Source: an uncultured Rhodospirillales bacterium
GTDB taxonomy: Bacteria; Pseudomonadota; Alphaproteobacteria; ATCC43930; CGMCC-115725
DNA length: 64,000 bases
NCBI GenBank assembly: GCA_903828515.1
Contig: CAIKMD010000006.1
Location: forward strand, 310,001-374,000
Direction: 5' to 3'
Part shown: piece after piece, positions 17,469 through 27,417 of the stretch
Position numbering within the stretch: position 1 is the stretch's first letter
Layout of the letters: every line of letters starts with the position of its first letter
Notes under the pieces: model-generated
What the model was told of the DNA's origin: nothing
The model's input: the letters and a program-made list of their open reading frames with translations, nothing else
Database searches by the model: none
Made by a program: the position numbers and the translations under genes

Positions 17469-19535
17469 ATGAGCGATCAACTCAGGCTTTCCGCGGATAT
17501 CGGGGGAACCTTCACCGACGTTTCCGTCTTCGACGAGGCGACCGGCAAACTCAAATTCGGCAAGGCGCTCTCGACGCCGCAACGCCTGGTCGAAGGCATC
17601 AACAACGGCGTGGCGAAGACGGAGACCGATTATAAAAACGTCGGCCTGTTTCTCCATGGCTCGACCATCGCGATCAACACGATCCTGGAGCGCAAGGGCG
17701 CCAAGACCGCGCTGATCATCACCAAGGGCTTCCGCGACATCTACGAGATCGGCCGCATCAACCGACCCGACTCCTACAATCTGTTCTTCCAGAAGCATGA
17801 GCCATTGGTCGAGCGCGCGCTGCGCTTCGAGATCAACGAGCGCGTGCTGGCCGATGGCGAAGTCGAAAAGCCGCTCGACGACAACGAAGTCGCGGCGCTG
17901 AGCGACAAGCTCAAGGACCTCGGCATGGAAGCCGTGGCCATCCTGTTCCTCCATTGTTATCGCAACAACGATCACGAGAAGCGCGCCAAAGCGCTGATCG
18001 AGAAGCGCCATCCGGGATTTTTCGTTTCGGCCAGCCACGAATTGAGCCAGGAATACCGCGAGTTCGAGCGTTGCTCGACCGTCGTCGCCAACGCCTATAT
18101 CGGCCCCAAGGTCGATCGCTATATCGGCGAGATCGACGAGCATCTGCGCAAATCGGGTTTCAAGGGCTCGTTCTTGATCGTGCAGTCGACCGGCGGTCTC
18201 TATGCTGCGGAACAGGCGCGCACCTATTGCATCCGTATGCTGGAATCGGGTCCGGCGGCGGGCGTCATCGGTACGCGCACGCTGTGCCAGACGCTTGGTC
18301 TCAAAAATGCGATCGCCTTCGACATGGGCGGCACCACCGCAAAGGCCGGCGTCATTCACGACGGCGAGCCGCTGACCACGGGCTCGGCTCTGCTCGGCGG
18401 CTATGAAAAGGCGCTGCCGGTTCAGATCGCGATGATGGATATTTTCGAGGTCGGCACCGGCGGCGGTTCGCTGGCGCGGGTCGAAGAAGGCATGCTGCGC
18501 GTCGGTCCGCAAAGCGCCGGCGCCTCGCCGGGCCCTGCCTGTTATGGATTGGGTGGCACCCAGCCCACCATCACCGACGTCAATCTCGTCCTCGGCCGGC
18601 TCGGCGCCGACCGCTTCCTCGGCGGCGAGATGAAGCTTGATGTCGAGGCGGCCAAAAAGGCACTGAAGGTTCATGTCGGCGACAAGCTCGGCATGGATAC
18701 GACAACGGCCGCCGACGGCATTCTGCGCATCGCTGCCACTGCGATGTCCTACGCGGTCAAGGGCGTGACGACGGAACGCGGTCTCGATGTCGGCGACTAC
18801 GTGCTGGTCGCCTATGGCGGCGCCGGGCCGCTTCACGCGGTCGAAGTCGCGCGCGAACTCGGCATGCGCAAGGTCATCATTCCGACCGCGCCAGGCGTGT
18901 TCTCGGCCTATGGCATGCTGTTCTCGGACCTGCGTTACGATTATGTGCGAACCTGGTTCACTCGGCTCGATGAGGCCTCGTTCGAAAAGATCGAGGGAGT
19001 CTACAAGGAACTCGAAGGCGAAGGCCGCGAGGCGATCGCTGCGACGGCGGTGAAACCCGATCAGATCGAAACCAAGCGCGCGGTCGACATGCGCTATGTC
19101 GGCCAGGAACATGCCGTGACGGTCGACGTGCCGATGGAAGTGTTCCAGAAGCAGGATCGCGCCGCGATGAAGAAGCATTTCGACGCCCAGCACGAACAGC
19201 GCTACGGCACCTGCGCGCCGGAGGAACGGGCCGAGATCGTCAGTTTGCGGACCGCGGTCAGCGGTATCATGCGCAAGCCGCCGCAGGAAAAGATCGCGGC
19301 CGGCGGACCCGAACCCGTCAAGGAGGCCTTCACCGGCAAGCGGCCGGTCTATTACGACGGCGTCGGCTTTACCGACACGCCGACCTATGCGCGGGCGCAT
19401 CTCGTTGCGGGCAACAAGATCACCGGGCCGGCGCTGATCGAAGAGCATGCCTCGACCACCGTCCTGTCGCCGGGCGACCTGCTCACCGTCAATGCCTACG
19501 GGCACCTCGAAATCGCCGTCGCGGGGAGGAAGTAA
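17469..19535 (+). CDS. Hydantoinase/oxoprolinase family protein, subunit A (HyuA-like)
   Basis: This 688-residue ATP-dependent subunit belongs to the N-methylhydantoinase A / 5-oxoprolinase / acetone carboxylase beta superfamily. It has the actin-like phosphate motif [13 protein letters not shown] at residues 9-21, a second nucleotide motif [10 protein letters not shown] near 285 and [10 protein letters not shown] near 330. The family couples ATP hydrolysis to opening of cyclic amides or to carboxylation of ketones. The length is typical. GAGGG precedes the ATG. The stop overlaps the start of the B subunit (TAATG), as expected for a heteromeric enzyme. The substrate is not known. Confidence 0.9.
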   Translation: MSDQLRLSADIGGTFTDVSVFDEATGKLKFGKALSTPQRLVEGINNGVAKTETDYKNVGLFLHGSTIAINTILERKGAKTALIITKGFRDIYEIGRINRPDSYNLFFQKHEPLVERALRFEINERVLADGEVEKPLDDNEVAALSDKLKDLGMEAVAILFLHCYRNNDHEKRAKALIEKRHPGFFVSASHELSQEYREFERCSTVVANAYIGPKVDRYIGEIDEHLRKSGFKGSFLIVQSTGGLYAAEQARTYCIRMLESGPAAGVIGTRTLCQTLGLKNAIAFDMGGTTAKAGVIHDGEPLTTGSALLGGYEKALPVQIAMMDIFEVGTGGGSLARVEEGMLRVGPQSAGASPGPACYGLGGTQPTITDVNLVLGRLGADRFLGGEMKLDVEAAKKALKVHVGDKLGMDTTTAADGILRIAATAMSYAVKGVTTERGLDVGDYVLVAYGGAGPLHAVEVARELGMRKVIIPTAPGVFSAYGMLFSDLRYDYVRTWFTRLDEASFEKIEGVYKELEGEGREAIAATAVKPDQIETKRAVDMRYVGQEHAVTVDVPMEVFQKQDRAAMKKHFDAQHEQRYGTCAPEERAEIVSLRTAVSGIMRKPPQEKIAAGGPEPVKEAFTGKRPVYYDGVGFTDTPTYARAHLVAGNKITGPALIEEHASTTVLSPGDLLTVNAYGHLEIAVAGRK

Positions 19536-21295
19536 TGGCCACCGCAACCAAGCCAAAGGCCGACCCGGTCGTCACCGAGATCATTCGCAATGGCGTCATT
19601 GCGGTGACCGAGGAGATGAAGACCAATCTGATGCGGACGGCCTACAACACGATTATCTACGAGGCGCTCGATTTCACCACCGGCCTGTTCACGCCGACCG
19701 GTGAAACCGTCTCGATCGGTATCGGCCTGCCGATGTTCATTCGTGGCATGTCGGAAACCGTCAAGTCGAAGATCCGCCACTTCGGCGTCGACACGATGGT
19801 GCCGGGCGACATCTACATCACCAACGACAGCTACACGACCGGCAGCCATCTCAACCACGTCACCCTGACCATGCCGATCTTCGACGAGAAGATACTGGTC
19901 GGCTTTTCGTGCTGCATGGCGCACTGGATCGATATCGGCGGCGTCCTCGGCGGCGTGACCACCGACATCTATTCCGAAGGGCTCCAGATTCCGTTCCTGA
20001 AACTCTACAGGGCCGGAGTCATCAACCAGGACCTGGTCGATTTCATCCGCATGAACGTGCGCATTCCGACTCGCGCGATGGGCGATCTGCGCGCGCAGGT
20101 GACGGCAGTCAAAACCGGCGAGCGGCGCTTCCTGCAATTGGTGCAGCGCTATGGGCGCGAGCCGGTACTCGCGGCGATCGATGCGATCATGGATCATTGC
20201 GAGGTCATGGCCCGCCAGCGTACACGCTCGATCCCGGATGGTGTCTACGTCGCCGAATCCTATATGGACGATGACGGTATCTCGATCGGCAAGCGCATCC
20301 CGATCAAGATCAAGATCACGATCGAGGGCGACGAGGCAACGGTCGATCTGACCGACGTCTCGAATCAGGTTCAGGGTTTTTATAATTCAGGCATCACCAC
20401 CGGTCATGCCTGCGCCCAGGTCGCTTATAAGTGCCTGACCTCGCCGACCGATTACCCGATCAATGATGGGTCGTTCCGCAGCCTGAAGACCATCGTTCCG
20501 CCCGGCCGCGTGATCAGCGCGGTGCGCCCGGCGCCGATGCGCTGGTGGATGACTTTCCCGATGACCATCGTCGATACGGTGTTCAAGGCGATGCAGGATG
20601 CGATCCCGGATCGCGTCATCGCCGGCCATCATGCCGATCTGATCGCCGCTGGCTTCCACGGCTTCAACCCGAAGACCCGCGAATTCTATTTCGGCAATTT
20701 CGGGCCGCTCGGCGGCGGCTGGGGCGCGAAGATGACCGAGGACGGCGTCTCCGCCACGGTTTGCATCAACGATGGCGACACGCATAACAGCGCCAGCGAG
20801 ATGGCTGAGGTGAAAACCCCGTGCGTCGTCGAATCGCTGCGCCTCATTCCCGATTCGGGTGGCGCCGGACGTTTCCGCGGCGGCTTGGGGGTCGAGCGCG
20901 TTGTTCGTGCCCGCGCGCCGTTCACGTTCTCGAGCCAGATCGAGCGCGCGCATTGCAAGCCGTGGGGTCTCAAAGGCGGGCTCGACGCGACCGGCAATTC
21001 GATCGGTCTGCGCATCGACGGCAAATGGAAGGACGATTTCCCGAACGCCAAGATGGTGATGGCGAATTTGAAGGTCGGCGATGCTTATGTGTTGCGGTCG
21101 GGCGGCGGCGGCGGTTATGGCCCGGCCTGGGACCGGCCGGCCGAAACCGTGGCCGAGGACGTGCGGCAAGGGTATGTGTCGCCCGAGACCGCGGCGGAGG
21201 ATTACGGCGTGGTGGTCGATGCGACGACCTTCGCGGTCGACAAGGCCGCGACCGACAAGCGCCGGGCGGTGATGAAAAAGGCTAACCCGGAGTAG
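19535..21295 (+). CDS. Hydantoinase/oxoprolinase family protein, subunit B (HyuB-like)
   Basis: This 586-residue partner of the A subunit covers a full hydantoinase B domain. Recognisable segments are GVIAVTEEMKTNLMRTAYNT, DIYITNDSYTTGSHLNHVTL, AHWIDIGG and GGGWGAKMTEDGVSATVC. It ends with the GGGGGYGPAWDRP motif typical of the B chain. It is translationally coupled to the A subunit by a one-base overlap. Together they would form a cytoplasmic ATP-dependent hydrolase or carboxylase acting on a cyclic amide, hydantoin or ketone. Confidence 0.9.
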   Translation: MATATKPKADPVVTEIIRNGVIAVTEEMKTNLMRTAYNTIIYEALDFTTGLFTPTGETVSIGIGLPMFIRGMSETVKSKIRHFGVDTMVPGDIYITNDSYTTGSHLNHVTLTMPIFDEKILVGFSCCMAHWIDIGGVLGGVTTDIYSEGLQIPFLKLYRAGVINQDLVDFIRMNVRIPTRAMGDLRAQVTAVKTGERRFLQLVQRYGREPVLAAIDAIMDHCEVMARQRTRSIPDGVYVAESYMDDDGISIGKRIPIKIKITIEGDEATVDLTDVSNQVQGFYNSGITTGHACAQVAYKCLTSPTDYPINDGSFRSLKTIVPPGRVISAVRPAPMRWWMTFPMTIVDTVFKAMQDAIPDRVIAGHHADLIAAGFHGFNPKTREFYFGNFGPLGGGWGAKMTEDGVSATVCINDGDTHNSASEMAEVKTPCVVESLRLIPDSGGAGRFRGGLGVERVVRARAPFTFSSQIERAHCKPWGLKGGLDATGNSIGLRIDGKWKDDFPNAKMVMANLKVGDAYVLRSGGGGGYGPAWDRPAETVAEDVRQGYVSPETAAEDYGVVVDATTFAVDKAATDKRRAVMKKANPE

Positions 21296-21308
21296 AGTGC
21301 CTGGCGCG

Positions 21309-21334
21309 CCGCCGGTCCTTACGAGGGCCGGCGG
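21309..21334. terminator. Hairpin between convergent hyuB-like and small gene
   Basis: An 11-base-pair stem CCGCCGGTCCT / AGGGCCGGCGG closes a four-base TACG loop, located 14 bases after the HyuB stop and before the stop of the minus-strand small gene. No U-run follows on either strand, so it would be a weak or factor-assisted terminator for both directions. Confidence 0.45.
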
Positions 21335-21343
21335 TGGCTGCCG

Positions 21344-21538
21344 TCAGTCGCGCAGCTTGATGCTCATGGAAACGCCGCCCGAGCCGCAGCACGGGCATTG
21401 CAGCGACACCAGAATCTGCTGCTTCTGTTCCTCGGTCAGGTCGGAATTCGCCAGCATTTCGCTGATCTGCTGACGCATGATGTCATGCATCGACTGTTCG
21501 CTGGTGAAGACCTGAATGGAGCTTTGCTCGTCAGCCAT
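21344..21538 (-). CDS. Small protein with a CPCC motif, unknown function
   Basis: This 64-residue soluble protein is rich in Glu, Gln and Ser in its helical N-terminal part (SMHDIMRQQISEMLANSD followed by LTEEQKQQILVSL). It ends with QCPCCGSGGVSMSIKLRD, a Cys cluster that could bind metal. It lies in the co-directional run with the amidohydrolases, 23 bases downstream of the first. No family is recognised. It is judged probably real because the composition is protein-like and the reading frame is neatly placed between genes. Confidence 0.5.
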   Translation of the reverse strand: MADEQSSIQVFTSEQSMHDIMRQQISEMLANSDLTEEQKQQILVSLQCPCCGSGGVSMSIKLRD

Positions 21539-21561
21539 CTTTGGAATATGGCCCCCGGCGG

Positions 21562-22569
21562 CTAGATTTTCAACTTGCGCAGGCGCGGGAACATCTTGAA
21601 CGCATTGCCGCGTTCCATCGCCGCGCGGGTCGCCGGGTCGAGCTTCAGCTTGTTGAACTTGTGGACCGCCTCGCTCGCCGAAAGGAACGGATAGTCGCTG
21701 CCGAACAGGATGTGGCTGGTCGGCACCAGGTTCATGAGCGCCGCCATGGCGGACGTGTTCCAGGCGCTGGCGTTGTCGTAATAGAATTTCTTCAACTCGG
21801 CGCGCATGCCGGCCGGAAAATTCTTGCCGATCGGGCGATGATCCTGCTCTTCGAGCCGGCCGATCAGCATCGGCGTCGCGCCGCCGTTATGGGCGAATAT
21901 CCAGCGGATATTGGGGAACTTCGTCGTCGTGCCGCTCATGATCAGGCTGGCGATCGTGCGCGTCGTCTCGAACGGGAACTCGACCAATTGCATGGCCGCG
22001 CCCGGGATCGTGTTGGTGCAGCAGGGCGTGAAGGTCGGGTGGACATAGACGGTGGCCTTGCGGCGGTTGAGCTCGGCCATGACCGTCGCGAAAGACGGAT
22101 CGCCCAGCCACTTGCCGCCGAAATTAGCCAGGAGCCCCAGACCGTCGGCCTTCACCTGATCGAGCGCATAGGAAATCTGGGCAAGGCTGCCCTCGGTGTC
22201 GGGCAAGGGAAGCGGCGCGAAGAGGCCGAACCGGGTCGGGTATTTCGCGATCGCCTCGGCGGCGGCATCGGTCCATTCACGCGCGAGCCGGCGTCCCAGG
22301 GCAACGTCGCCGTACCAGACGCCGGGGGTCGAGGTCGAGGCGAAGGCAAAGGCAACGCCGGCCTTGTCCATCTCGGCGATCGATTTTTCCGGTGTCCAGC
22401 TCAGGATGTCGGTGTTGCCATGCGTGGCGGAGGAGCGCTCGTGCTCCCCCTTCATATATTTCTGAGGCAGGAAATGGTGGTGGAGGTCGATCCGGCCCAA
22501 CGGTTTCGGCTTGGCGCGAACGGCCTTTTTCTTGGCTTTCGGGGTTGCCTTCTTTTTCTTCGCCGCCAT
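21562..22569 (-). CDS. Amidohydrolase (ACMSD-like) with lysine-rich N-terminus
   Basis: This 335-residue metal-dependent hydrolase/decarboxylase belongs to the aminocarboxymuconate-semialdehyde decarboxylase superfamily. Metal ligands appear as HHHF (IDLHHHFLPQKYM), His in VYVHPTFTPCC, His in IFAHNGG and Asp in LFGSDYPF. The first 25 residues are a Lys/Ala/Pro-rich tail (MAAKKKKATPKAKKKAVRAK) with no signal peptide. It is a close paralogue of the neighbouring Tat-exported enzyme (shared HHHFLPQKYM, PTRFG, LPLPDTEGSL, KWLGDPSF), indicating a tandem duplication. It should act in the cytoplasm. Confidence 0.87.
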   Translation of the reverse strand: MAAKKKKATPKAKKKAVRAKPKPLGRIDLHHHFLPQKYMKGEHERSSATHGNTDILSWTPEKSIAEMDKAGVAFAFASTSTPGVWYGDVALGRRLAREWTDAAAEAIAKYPTRFGLFAPLPLPDTEGSLAQISYALDQVKADGLGLLANFGGKWLGDPSFATVMAELNRRKATVYVHPTFTPCCTNTIPGAAMQLVEFPFETTRTIASLIMSGTTTKFPNIRWIFAHNGGATPMLIGRLEEQDHRPIGKNFPAGMRAELKKFYYDNASAWNTSAMAALMNLVPTSHILFGSDYPFLSASEAVHKFNKLKLDPATRAAMERGNAFKMFPRLRKLKI

Positions 22570-22596
22570 GTCCTGCTCCAGTCGTGATGTCGGTAT

Positions 22597-23688
22597 TTAT
22601 ATCTTGGCGATCCGTGGCAGCAAGCGGATCGGGTTGTCGTGCTCGACCGCCTGCTTCAGCTTCGCCGAGGGCTTGCCTTCCTCGAACTCGTGGACCGCGC
22701 GCTTGACCATGACATCGGTCGGCGGCGGGCCGGCAAGCGGGAAGTCGCTGCCGAGCAGGATCTGGGTTGGCGGTACGATCTTCAACAGCGCGGGCAGCGT
22801 GGCTTCCGCGTTCATGCTCGCCGTATCGTAATAGAACTTGCTCAGTTCGGCCTTCATGCCGGCGGGGAATTTGCCCTTGAACTGCGGCGCGTTGCCGATG
22901 CCGGCGATCCGGCCGAAAATGCCGCTCAGCGCGCCGCCGCCATGCGAGAAGATAAAGCGGATATCGGGAAAGCGGGTCGTCGTCCCGGTGGTGACCAGGC
23001 TGACGATCGTGCGCGTCGTGTCGTAGGGGAACTCGAGCTGCGGCGCGACCAAGCCCGGCACCATGTTGTTGGTGCAGCAGGGCGAGAAGGTCGGATGGAC
23101 GTAAACGATCGCCTTGCGGCGGTTGAGTTCTTCCATCACGGGGGTGAACGACGGATCGCCCAGCCACTTGCCGTCGAAATTCGACAAGAGGTTGACGCCG
23201 TCGGCCTTCAGCGTGCCGAAGGCGTATTCGATGGCGGCAAGGCTTCCCTCGGTGTCGGGTAGCGGCAGCGGTGCGAAAAAGCCGAATCGGGTCGGGTAAT
23301 CGTGGACGGTCTTTGCCGCCGCTTCGCTCCATTCGCGCGCGAGACGCCGGCTCAACGCGACATCGCCGGTCCATACGCCCGGTGTCGAGATCGAGGCCAC
23401 CGCGAACTGAACGCCCGCCTTGTCGCAGGCATCGACCGATTGCTCGGCGGTCCAGGACAGCATCGCCGAATTGCCGTGATTCGCCTGGATGCGATCATGT
23501 TCTTCCTGCATGTATTTCTGGGGCAGGAAGTGATGATGCATGTCGATCTTCTTGATCTTCGATGCGGCGTTGGCCGCGCCGACGAATCCCGGCGCCATGG
23601 CAAGCGCGCCCAATGCCGCTACCGAGGCGACGAACTCGCGCCGCGTGGTTCCGCCGAGATCGAAAATCTTGCCGTTTTTGTCGGTCAT
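22597..23688 (-). CDS. Tat-exported amidohydrolase (ACMSD-like)
   Basis: This is a 363-residue paralogue of the gene at 21562 carrying a twin-arginine signal: TTRREFVASVAALGALAMAPGFVGAANA, with cleavage expected near ANA/AS. Metal ligands are the HHHF motif in MHHHFLPQKYM, His in VYVHPTFSPCC, His in IFSHGGG and Asp in LLGSDFPL. Export folded to the periplasm suggests it processes a substrate before uptake by the adjacent ABC importer. It lies 27 bases upstream of its paralogue and 54 bases downstream of the ATPase gene, probably in one operon. Confidence 0.87.
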   Translation of the reverse strand: MTDKNGKIFDLGGTTRREFVASVAALGALAMAPGFVGAANAASKIKKIDMHHHFLPQKYMQEEHDRIQANHGNSAMLSWTAEQSVDACDKAGVQFAVASISTPGVWTGDVALSRRLAREWSEAAAKTVHDYPTRFGFFAPLPLPDTEGSLAAIEYAFGTLKADGVNLLSNFDGKWLGDPSFTPVMEELNRRKAIVYVHPTFSPCCTNNMVPGLVAPQLEFPYDTTRTIVSLVTTGTTTRFPDIRFIFSHGGGALSGIFGRIAGIGNAPQFKGKFPAGMKAELSKFYYDTASMNAEATLPALLKIVPPTQILLGSDFPLAGPPPTDVMVKRAVHEFEEGKPSAKLKQAVEHDNPIRLLPRIAKI

Positions 23689-23742
23689 GGTGCTTCCCCT
23701 GCTAAAGCCGGTGTTGTCGTGCGTGGATAGGACGGTGTTGCG

Positions 23743-24528
23743 TCAGGCGTCCGGCATCGCCACCAATTGACGTTTCAATTGCCGCCAGATGTCGTTGCGG
23801 AATTGAATGAATTTCGGGCTGGTCTTGATCGCCTCGTCATCGGTCCAGCGCGGCCGTGGCAGGTCGATCGCGATATCAGCGATGACTCGGCCGGGGGAGG
23901 TGCCGAACATGATGACGCGGTCGGACAGGAACACGGCTTCGTCGACGCTGTGGGTCACGAACACGACCGTCTTGCGGTCGCTGTCCCAGAGCTTCATCAA
24001 TTCGAGCTGCATCATCTCGCGGATTTGCGGATCGAGCGCGCCGAACGGCTCGTCCATGAACAGATAGGACGGGCCGACGCTCAGCGCGCGGGCGAGGCCG
24101 ATGCGCTGCTTCATGCCGCCCGAGAGCTGATGCGGATAGAATTCGCCAAAGCGGTCGAGCCCGACCTGCGCGAGCGCGCGGGTGACGACCTGGTCGCGTT
24201 CGGCGCGGGCCATGCCCTGGACTTCGAGCGGAAACTCGACATTGCCGCGCGCTGTGCGCCACGGAAGCAGGTTGAACTCCTGGAACACCATCGCGCGGTC
24301 GGGCGCGGGTCCATCGACGCGTTCGCCGTCGATCCAGACTTCGCCGTCGCTCGGCGTGATCAGGCCGTTGGCGATGCGCAGGAGTGTCGTCTTGCCGCAG
24401 CCCGAGGGGCCGAGGAACGAAACGAACGTACCGGACTCGATCTTCAGCGAGACGTTCGACAGCGCCTCGAAGATTTTCGTTTCGTCGCCGCTGATATAGC
24501 GGTGGGAAACGCCCCTGATCTCGATCAT
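23743..24528 (-). CDS. ABC transporter ATP-binding protein, SsuB/TauB type
   Basis: This 261-residue ATPase energises the adjacent importer. It has Walker A GPSGCGKTT, Q-loop VFQEFNLLPW, signature LSGGMKQR, Walker B YLFMDEPFG and switch His VTHSVDEA, all intact. The pattern FLPW/LSGGMKQRIGLARAL and the C-terminal PRPR tail are typical of the nitrate/sulfonate/taurine family. ATG 24528 (MIEIRGVSHRY) is preferred over a longer reading; it starts 7 bases after the permease stop. Confidence 0.92.
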   Translation of the reverse strand: MIEIRGVSHRYISGDETKIFEALSNVSLKIESGTFVSFLGPSGCGKTTLLRIANGLITPSDGEVWIDGERVDGPAPDRAMVFQEFNLLPWRTARGNVEFPLEVQGMARAERDQVVTRALAQVGLDRFGEFYPHQLSGGMKQRIGLARALSVGPSYLFMDEPFGALDPQIREMMQLELMKLWDSDRKTVVFVTHSVDEAVFLSDRVIMFGTSPGRVIADIAIDLPRPRWTDDEAIKTSPKFIQFRNDIWRQLKRQLVAMPDA

Positions 24529-24535
24529 GTCGGCC

Positions 24536-25378
24536 CTATCCGTTCTGGAGGTGTTGCCAGGGTGCGAGCCGCTTCTCGGCCCAGCGGAGCAAACCATTGA
24601 GCAGGACACCGGCGGTGGCGAGAACGAAGACGCCGACGAAGACCTGGGCGGTGTCGTAGAGCCCGCCAGCCTGGAAGATCAGGTAGCCGAGACCCTTGGT
24701 CGAGGCATAGATTTCGGCGACCACCACCATCACCAAGGTGCGGCCGACGGCGAGGCGCATGCCCGCGATGATGTAGGGCAGCGCCGAAGGCAGGATGATC
24801 TTCATCATGATCTGCCGCTCGTTCGCCATGAAGGAATGCGCGGTTTCGACCAGGCGCTTGTCGACCTGGGTGACGCCGGCCTCGGTGTTGATCACCATGA
24901 TGATGAACGAGCCGAGGAACACCAACGCGACCTTCGATGTCAGGCCGATCCCGAGCCAGATGATCAGGAGCGGCAGGAACGCGACCTGTGGCGAGGCGTT
25001 GAGCGCGATGGTGAAAGGTTCGAGCGTCGCGCGAATGGTCTCGGAGCGGCCCATGAGCAGCCCCATCGGCACGCCGACCAGCACCGAAAGACCGAAACCC
25101 AGCCCCGCGATCTGGGCCGAGGCGATGACATGCGGCCAGATGCTGCCGTCCATCACCATCTGAACGAGCTTCTCGACGATCAGCGCCGGGCTTGAGGCGA
25201 AGAGCGGATCGAGCCAGCCGGCGCGTGCGCCGATCTCCCACAAGGCAATGAAAGCGGTTATGCCCCCGAAGCGCAGCACGGTAATCAGGCCGGAACGCCG
25301 CCACCAATAAGCAACGCCGCTGCGGCGCCGCTGCGGCGCGGGGCTTTTGGCCGGAACGGTCGCGGTTGTCTGGCTCAT
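24536..25378 (-). CDS. ABC transporter permease, SsuC/TauC type
   Basis: This 280-residue inner-membrane permease has about six transmembrane helices. The EAA loop that contacts the ATPase is seen as ETAHSFMANERQIMMKIILPSALPYIIAG. ATG 25378 overlaps the stop of the substrate-binding protein (ATGA), which fixes the start. It belongs to the binding-protein-dependent permeases for nitrate, sulfonate, taurine or pyrimidine precursors. Confidence 0.92.
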   Translation of the reverse strand: MSQTTATVPAKSPAPQRRRSGVAYWWRRSGLITVLRFGGITAFIALWEIGARAGWLDPLFASSPALIVEKLVQMVMDGSIWPHVIASAQIAGLGFGLSVLVGVPMGLLMGRSETIRATLEPFTIALNASPQVAFLPLLIIWLGIGLTSKVALVFLGSFIIMVINTEAGVTQVDKRLVETAHSFMANERQIMMKIILPSALPYIIAGMRLAVGRTLVMVVVAEIYASTKGLGYLIFQAGGLYDTAQVFVGVFVLATAGVLLNGLLRWAEKRLAPWQHLQNG

Positions 25379-26373
25379 GGTTCGGGCTTCCAACCTTGGG
25401 TTGCGAGTTGGGCGTTGACCTTTTGCGCGAAGCTGAAATTGAAGACGTCGCTGGGCGGCATGAGTTTGCCCGGGTCCATGTCCATCATCGCGCCGCGCAA
25501 TTTGACCTCGTTGGCTTGCACGCCCGGATCGATCGTACCGTCGAGCGCCATCAGGGTCCGCAGCAGGTCGTATTCGCCGGCGAGTTCTTCGGGCTTCGCT
25601 TTCATGTAGCCGGCGAAGCGCTTGATCGATTCCTCGCGGTGGTTGCGGGTATAGATCATACCCTTGCGCGTCGCGCGCACGAAACGTTCGACCTCGTCGG
25701 TGTGATTTTTGATCATGTCGTCGGACGTGGCGAGGCCGTTGAAGGTGGAGCGAACTTCCTGGCGTAAATCGGCAAGCAGCTTGCCGTTCTCAAGTCCGCC
25801 GGAATTGCGCAGGATTTCGACGTCGCCCGGATGCAGCACCGCCGCCGGCAGCGATCCACTCTTGAACATCGCCATCCTTGTGCCGAGCGACGAGCCCATC
25901 GGCGTGAAGGCGACGAAATCCGAAGGCTGGTTGAGCTTCATCAGGTAATAGCGAATGCCGATCTCGCCGGTATCGCCGCGGCTGATCACGCCGATCTGCT
26001 GGCCCTTCAGGTCGTTGAAGCTCTGGATTTCCTTCTTGGTCGACCAGATCTGCCAATCCGGCCGGTCCTCGCCGACCAGCAGGACCTTGAGCTTGGCGCC
26101 TTTGATGATCGCGCTGATCGCCGACGAGCCCGAGGTGCTGAAATTGATGTCACCCGACACCAGCGCCGCGGTGGCGGGACCGCCGCCGGTCTCGAGAACC
26201 TCGATGTCGAAGCCCTCGTCCTTGTAATAGCCGTTGTCGATCGCGGTGAAGAAGAAGATGTAAGAGCCGTTGAGGTTCGGGTAGGTGACCTTGACGTGCT
26301 CGGCACGTGCCGGCCACCCAAAGACCAGCGCGACGAAGCCGGCCAGCGCCGCGAGGCGATAAACCCTGTTCAT
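25375..26373 (-). CDS. ABC transporter substrate-binding protein (SsuA/NMT1-like)
   Basis: This 332-residue periplasmic protein has a signal peptide (MNRVYRLAALAGFVALVFGWPARA, cleavage before EHVKV). The mature part has the NMT1/SsuA layout: DNGYYKDEGFDIEVLETGGG, GDINFSTSGSSA, LKGQQIGVISRGDTG. ATG 26373 overlaps the stop of the upstream alpha/beta hydrolase (ATGA), giving a four-gene coupled unit hydrolase-SBP-permease-ATPase. The ligand is unknown; the neighbouring hydrolases hint at an aromatic or amide compound. Confidence 0.9.
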   Translation of the reverse strand: MNRVYRLAALAGFVALVFGWPARAEHVKVTYPNLNGSYIFFFTAIDNGYYKDEGFDIEVLETGGGPATAALVSGDINFSTSGSSAISAIIKGAKLKVLLVGEDRPDWQIWSTKKEIQSFNDLKGQQIGVISRGDTGEIGIRYYLMKLNQPSDFVAFTPMGSSLGTRMAMFKSGSLPAAVLHPGDVEILRNSGGLENGKLLADLRQEVRSTFNGLATSDDMIKNHTDEVERFVRATRKGMIYTRNHREESIKRFAGYMKAKPEELAGEYDLLRTLMALDGTIDPGVQANEVKLRGAMMDMDPGKLMPPSDVFNFSFAQKVNAQLATQGWKPEP

Positions 26374-27239
26374 GAACCGCTCCCGATGAAATTGCGCAGC
26401 TTCGCCTCGAAGGCTGTCTGCTGTTCCCATTGCGCCCAATGTCCCGCGCCGACGACCACGTCGCAATACGCGCCGGCCTGGATCGAGCGCAGGACGCTGA
26501 ATTTTTGCTCGATATAAGGCACGCAGGTCGAATCCTTTTCGCCCCAGATCGCGCCGAGCCGCGCGGTGGCGCGCGGCAGCGTGTGGATCAGCGTATCGGT
26601 GAAGGCGATCGGGCGGCTATCGATGCGTGCGCGCCGCGTATTCGTGTTCTGCAGATAGACCGCAAGGTCGTCGATGTTTCCGGCGTCGCCGAACATCAAC
26701 GTCGCAAGATTGGCGCGCTGGGCCGCGAGAATCTGTTGCGCGGTCATGCCGGGCTCGACCCGCTGCAAATTGGCGAGCGGCGGGCGGGGCTGGCCTAGGC
26801 CGGCGGCGCCGATCATGAGGAAACATTCGATCCGCTTGCCCATCTGCGCCGCGACGTGCCCGCCCAACGCCGAGCCGAAGGAGAACCCGGCCATCGCGAT
26901 CGGCTCTGGCGCAACCGCGTCGAGGCCTTGCGCGATGATCGCGGCTAATGCTTCGGCGGTATGGGGTTTGGGCGGGGTCGCCGAATCGCCCAGGCCCGGC
27001 ATGTCGGGCACGATGACCCGATAAGTCTCGGCCAAGGGAACGACGTTTTTCAGCCAATGGGTCCAGGAGCCGTAACCGCCATGAAGCAAGACCAATGGCT
27101 TGCCGCTGCCCCAGACGCGCCAGACCATGCTGCCGTCGCCACAGGGTGTTTCGATGCGCCGGCACAGCCGCTCGACCCGCGCCACCATGTCGGCGGGCGA
27201 ATTGTCGGCGCTGGCAAGCGTTTCCATCTCGTGGGGCAT
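26370..27239 (-). CDS. Alpha/beta hydrolase
   Basis: This 289-residue hydrolase has LVLLHGGYGSWTHW (oxyanion hole), the nucleophile elbow AGFSFGSALGG, an acid candidate in GEKDSTC and the catalytic His in VGAGHWAQWE. It resembles meta-cleavage-product or ester hydrolases. It is the first gene of the coupled ABC importer operon, so its substrate or product is probably linked to the imported compound. ATG 27239 has GGGAGG about 14 bases upstream; an in-frame ATG at 27227 is also possible. Confidence 0.85.
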   Translation of the reverse strand: MPHEMETLASADNSPADMVARVERLCRRIETPCGDGSMVWRVWGSGKPLVLLHGGYGSWTHWLKNVVPLAETYRVIVPDMPGLGDSATPPKPHTAEALAAIIAQGLDAVAPEPIAMAGFSFGSALGGHVAAQMGKRIECFLMIGAAGLGQPRPPLANLQRVEPGMTAQQILAAQRANLATLMFGDAGNIDDLAVYLQNTNTRRARIDSRPIAFTDTLIHTLPRATARLGAIWGEKDSTCVPYIEQKFSVLRSIQAGAYCDVVVGAGHWAQWEQQTAFEAKLRNFIGSGS

Positions 27240-27417
27240 CGGCGGTCTGTTGTCCTCCCTGTCCGGCCGTAGACCGGCCGTTCGGCTATTGAGCCTTTGG
27301 CCCCCCGCACTGTCAACCAGCGCCCGCCGCCTTGCTAGTCTTTGGTGCGGAAACTACCATTTGCCAGCACGAACGGAGCCGGTTGCATGACCGGTTCGCC
27401 TGCCGGGAGGGGATTTG

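Noticed and set aside
17466-19556. 696-residue minus-strand open frame opposite the HyuA gene
   Set aside because: It is an exact antisense shadow of HyuA, which has intact nucleotide motifs and length.
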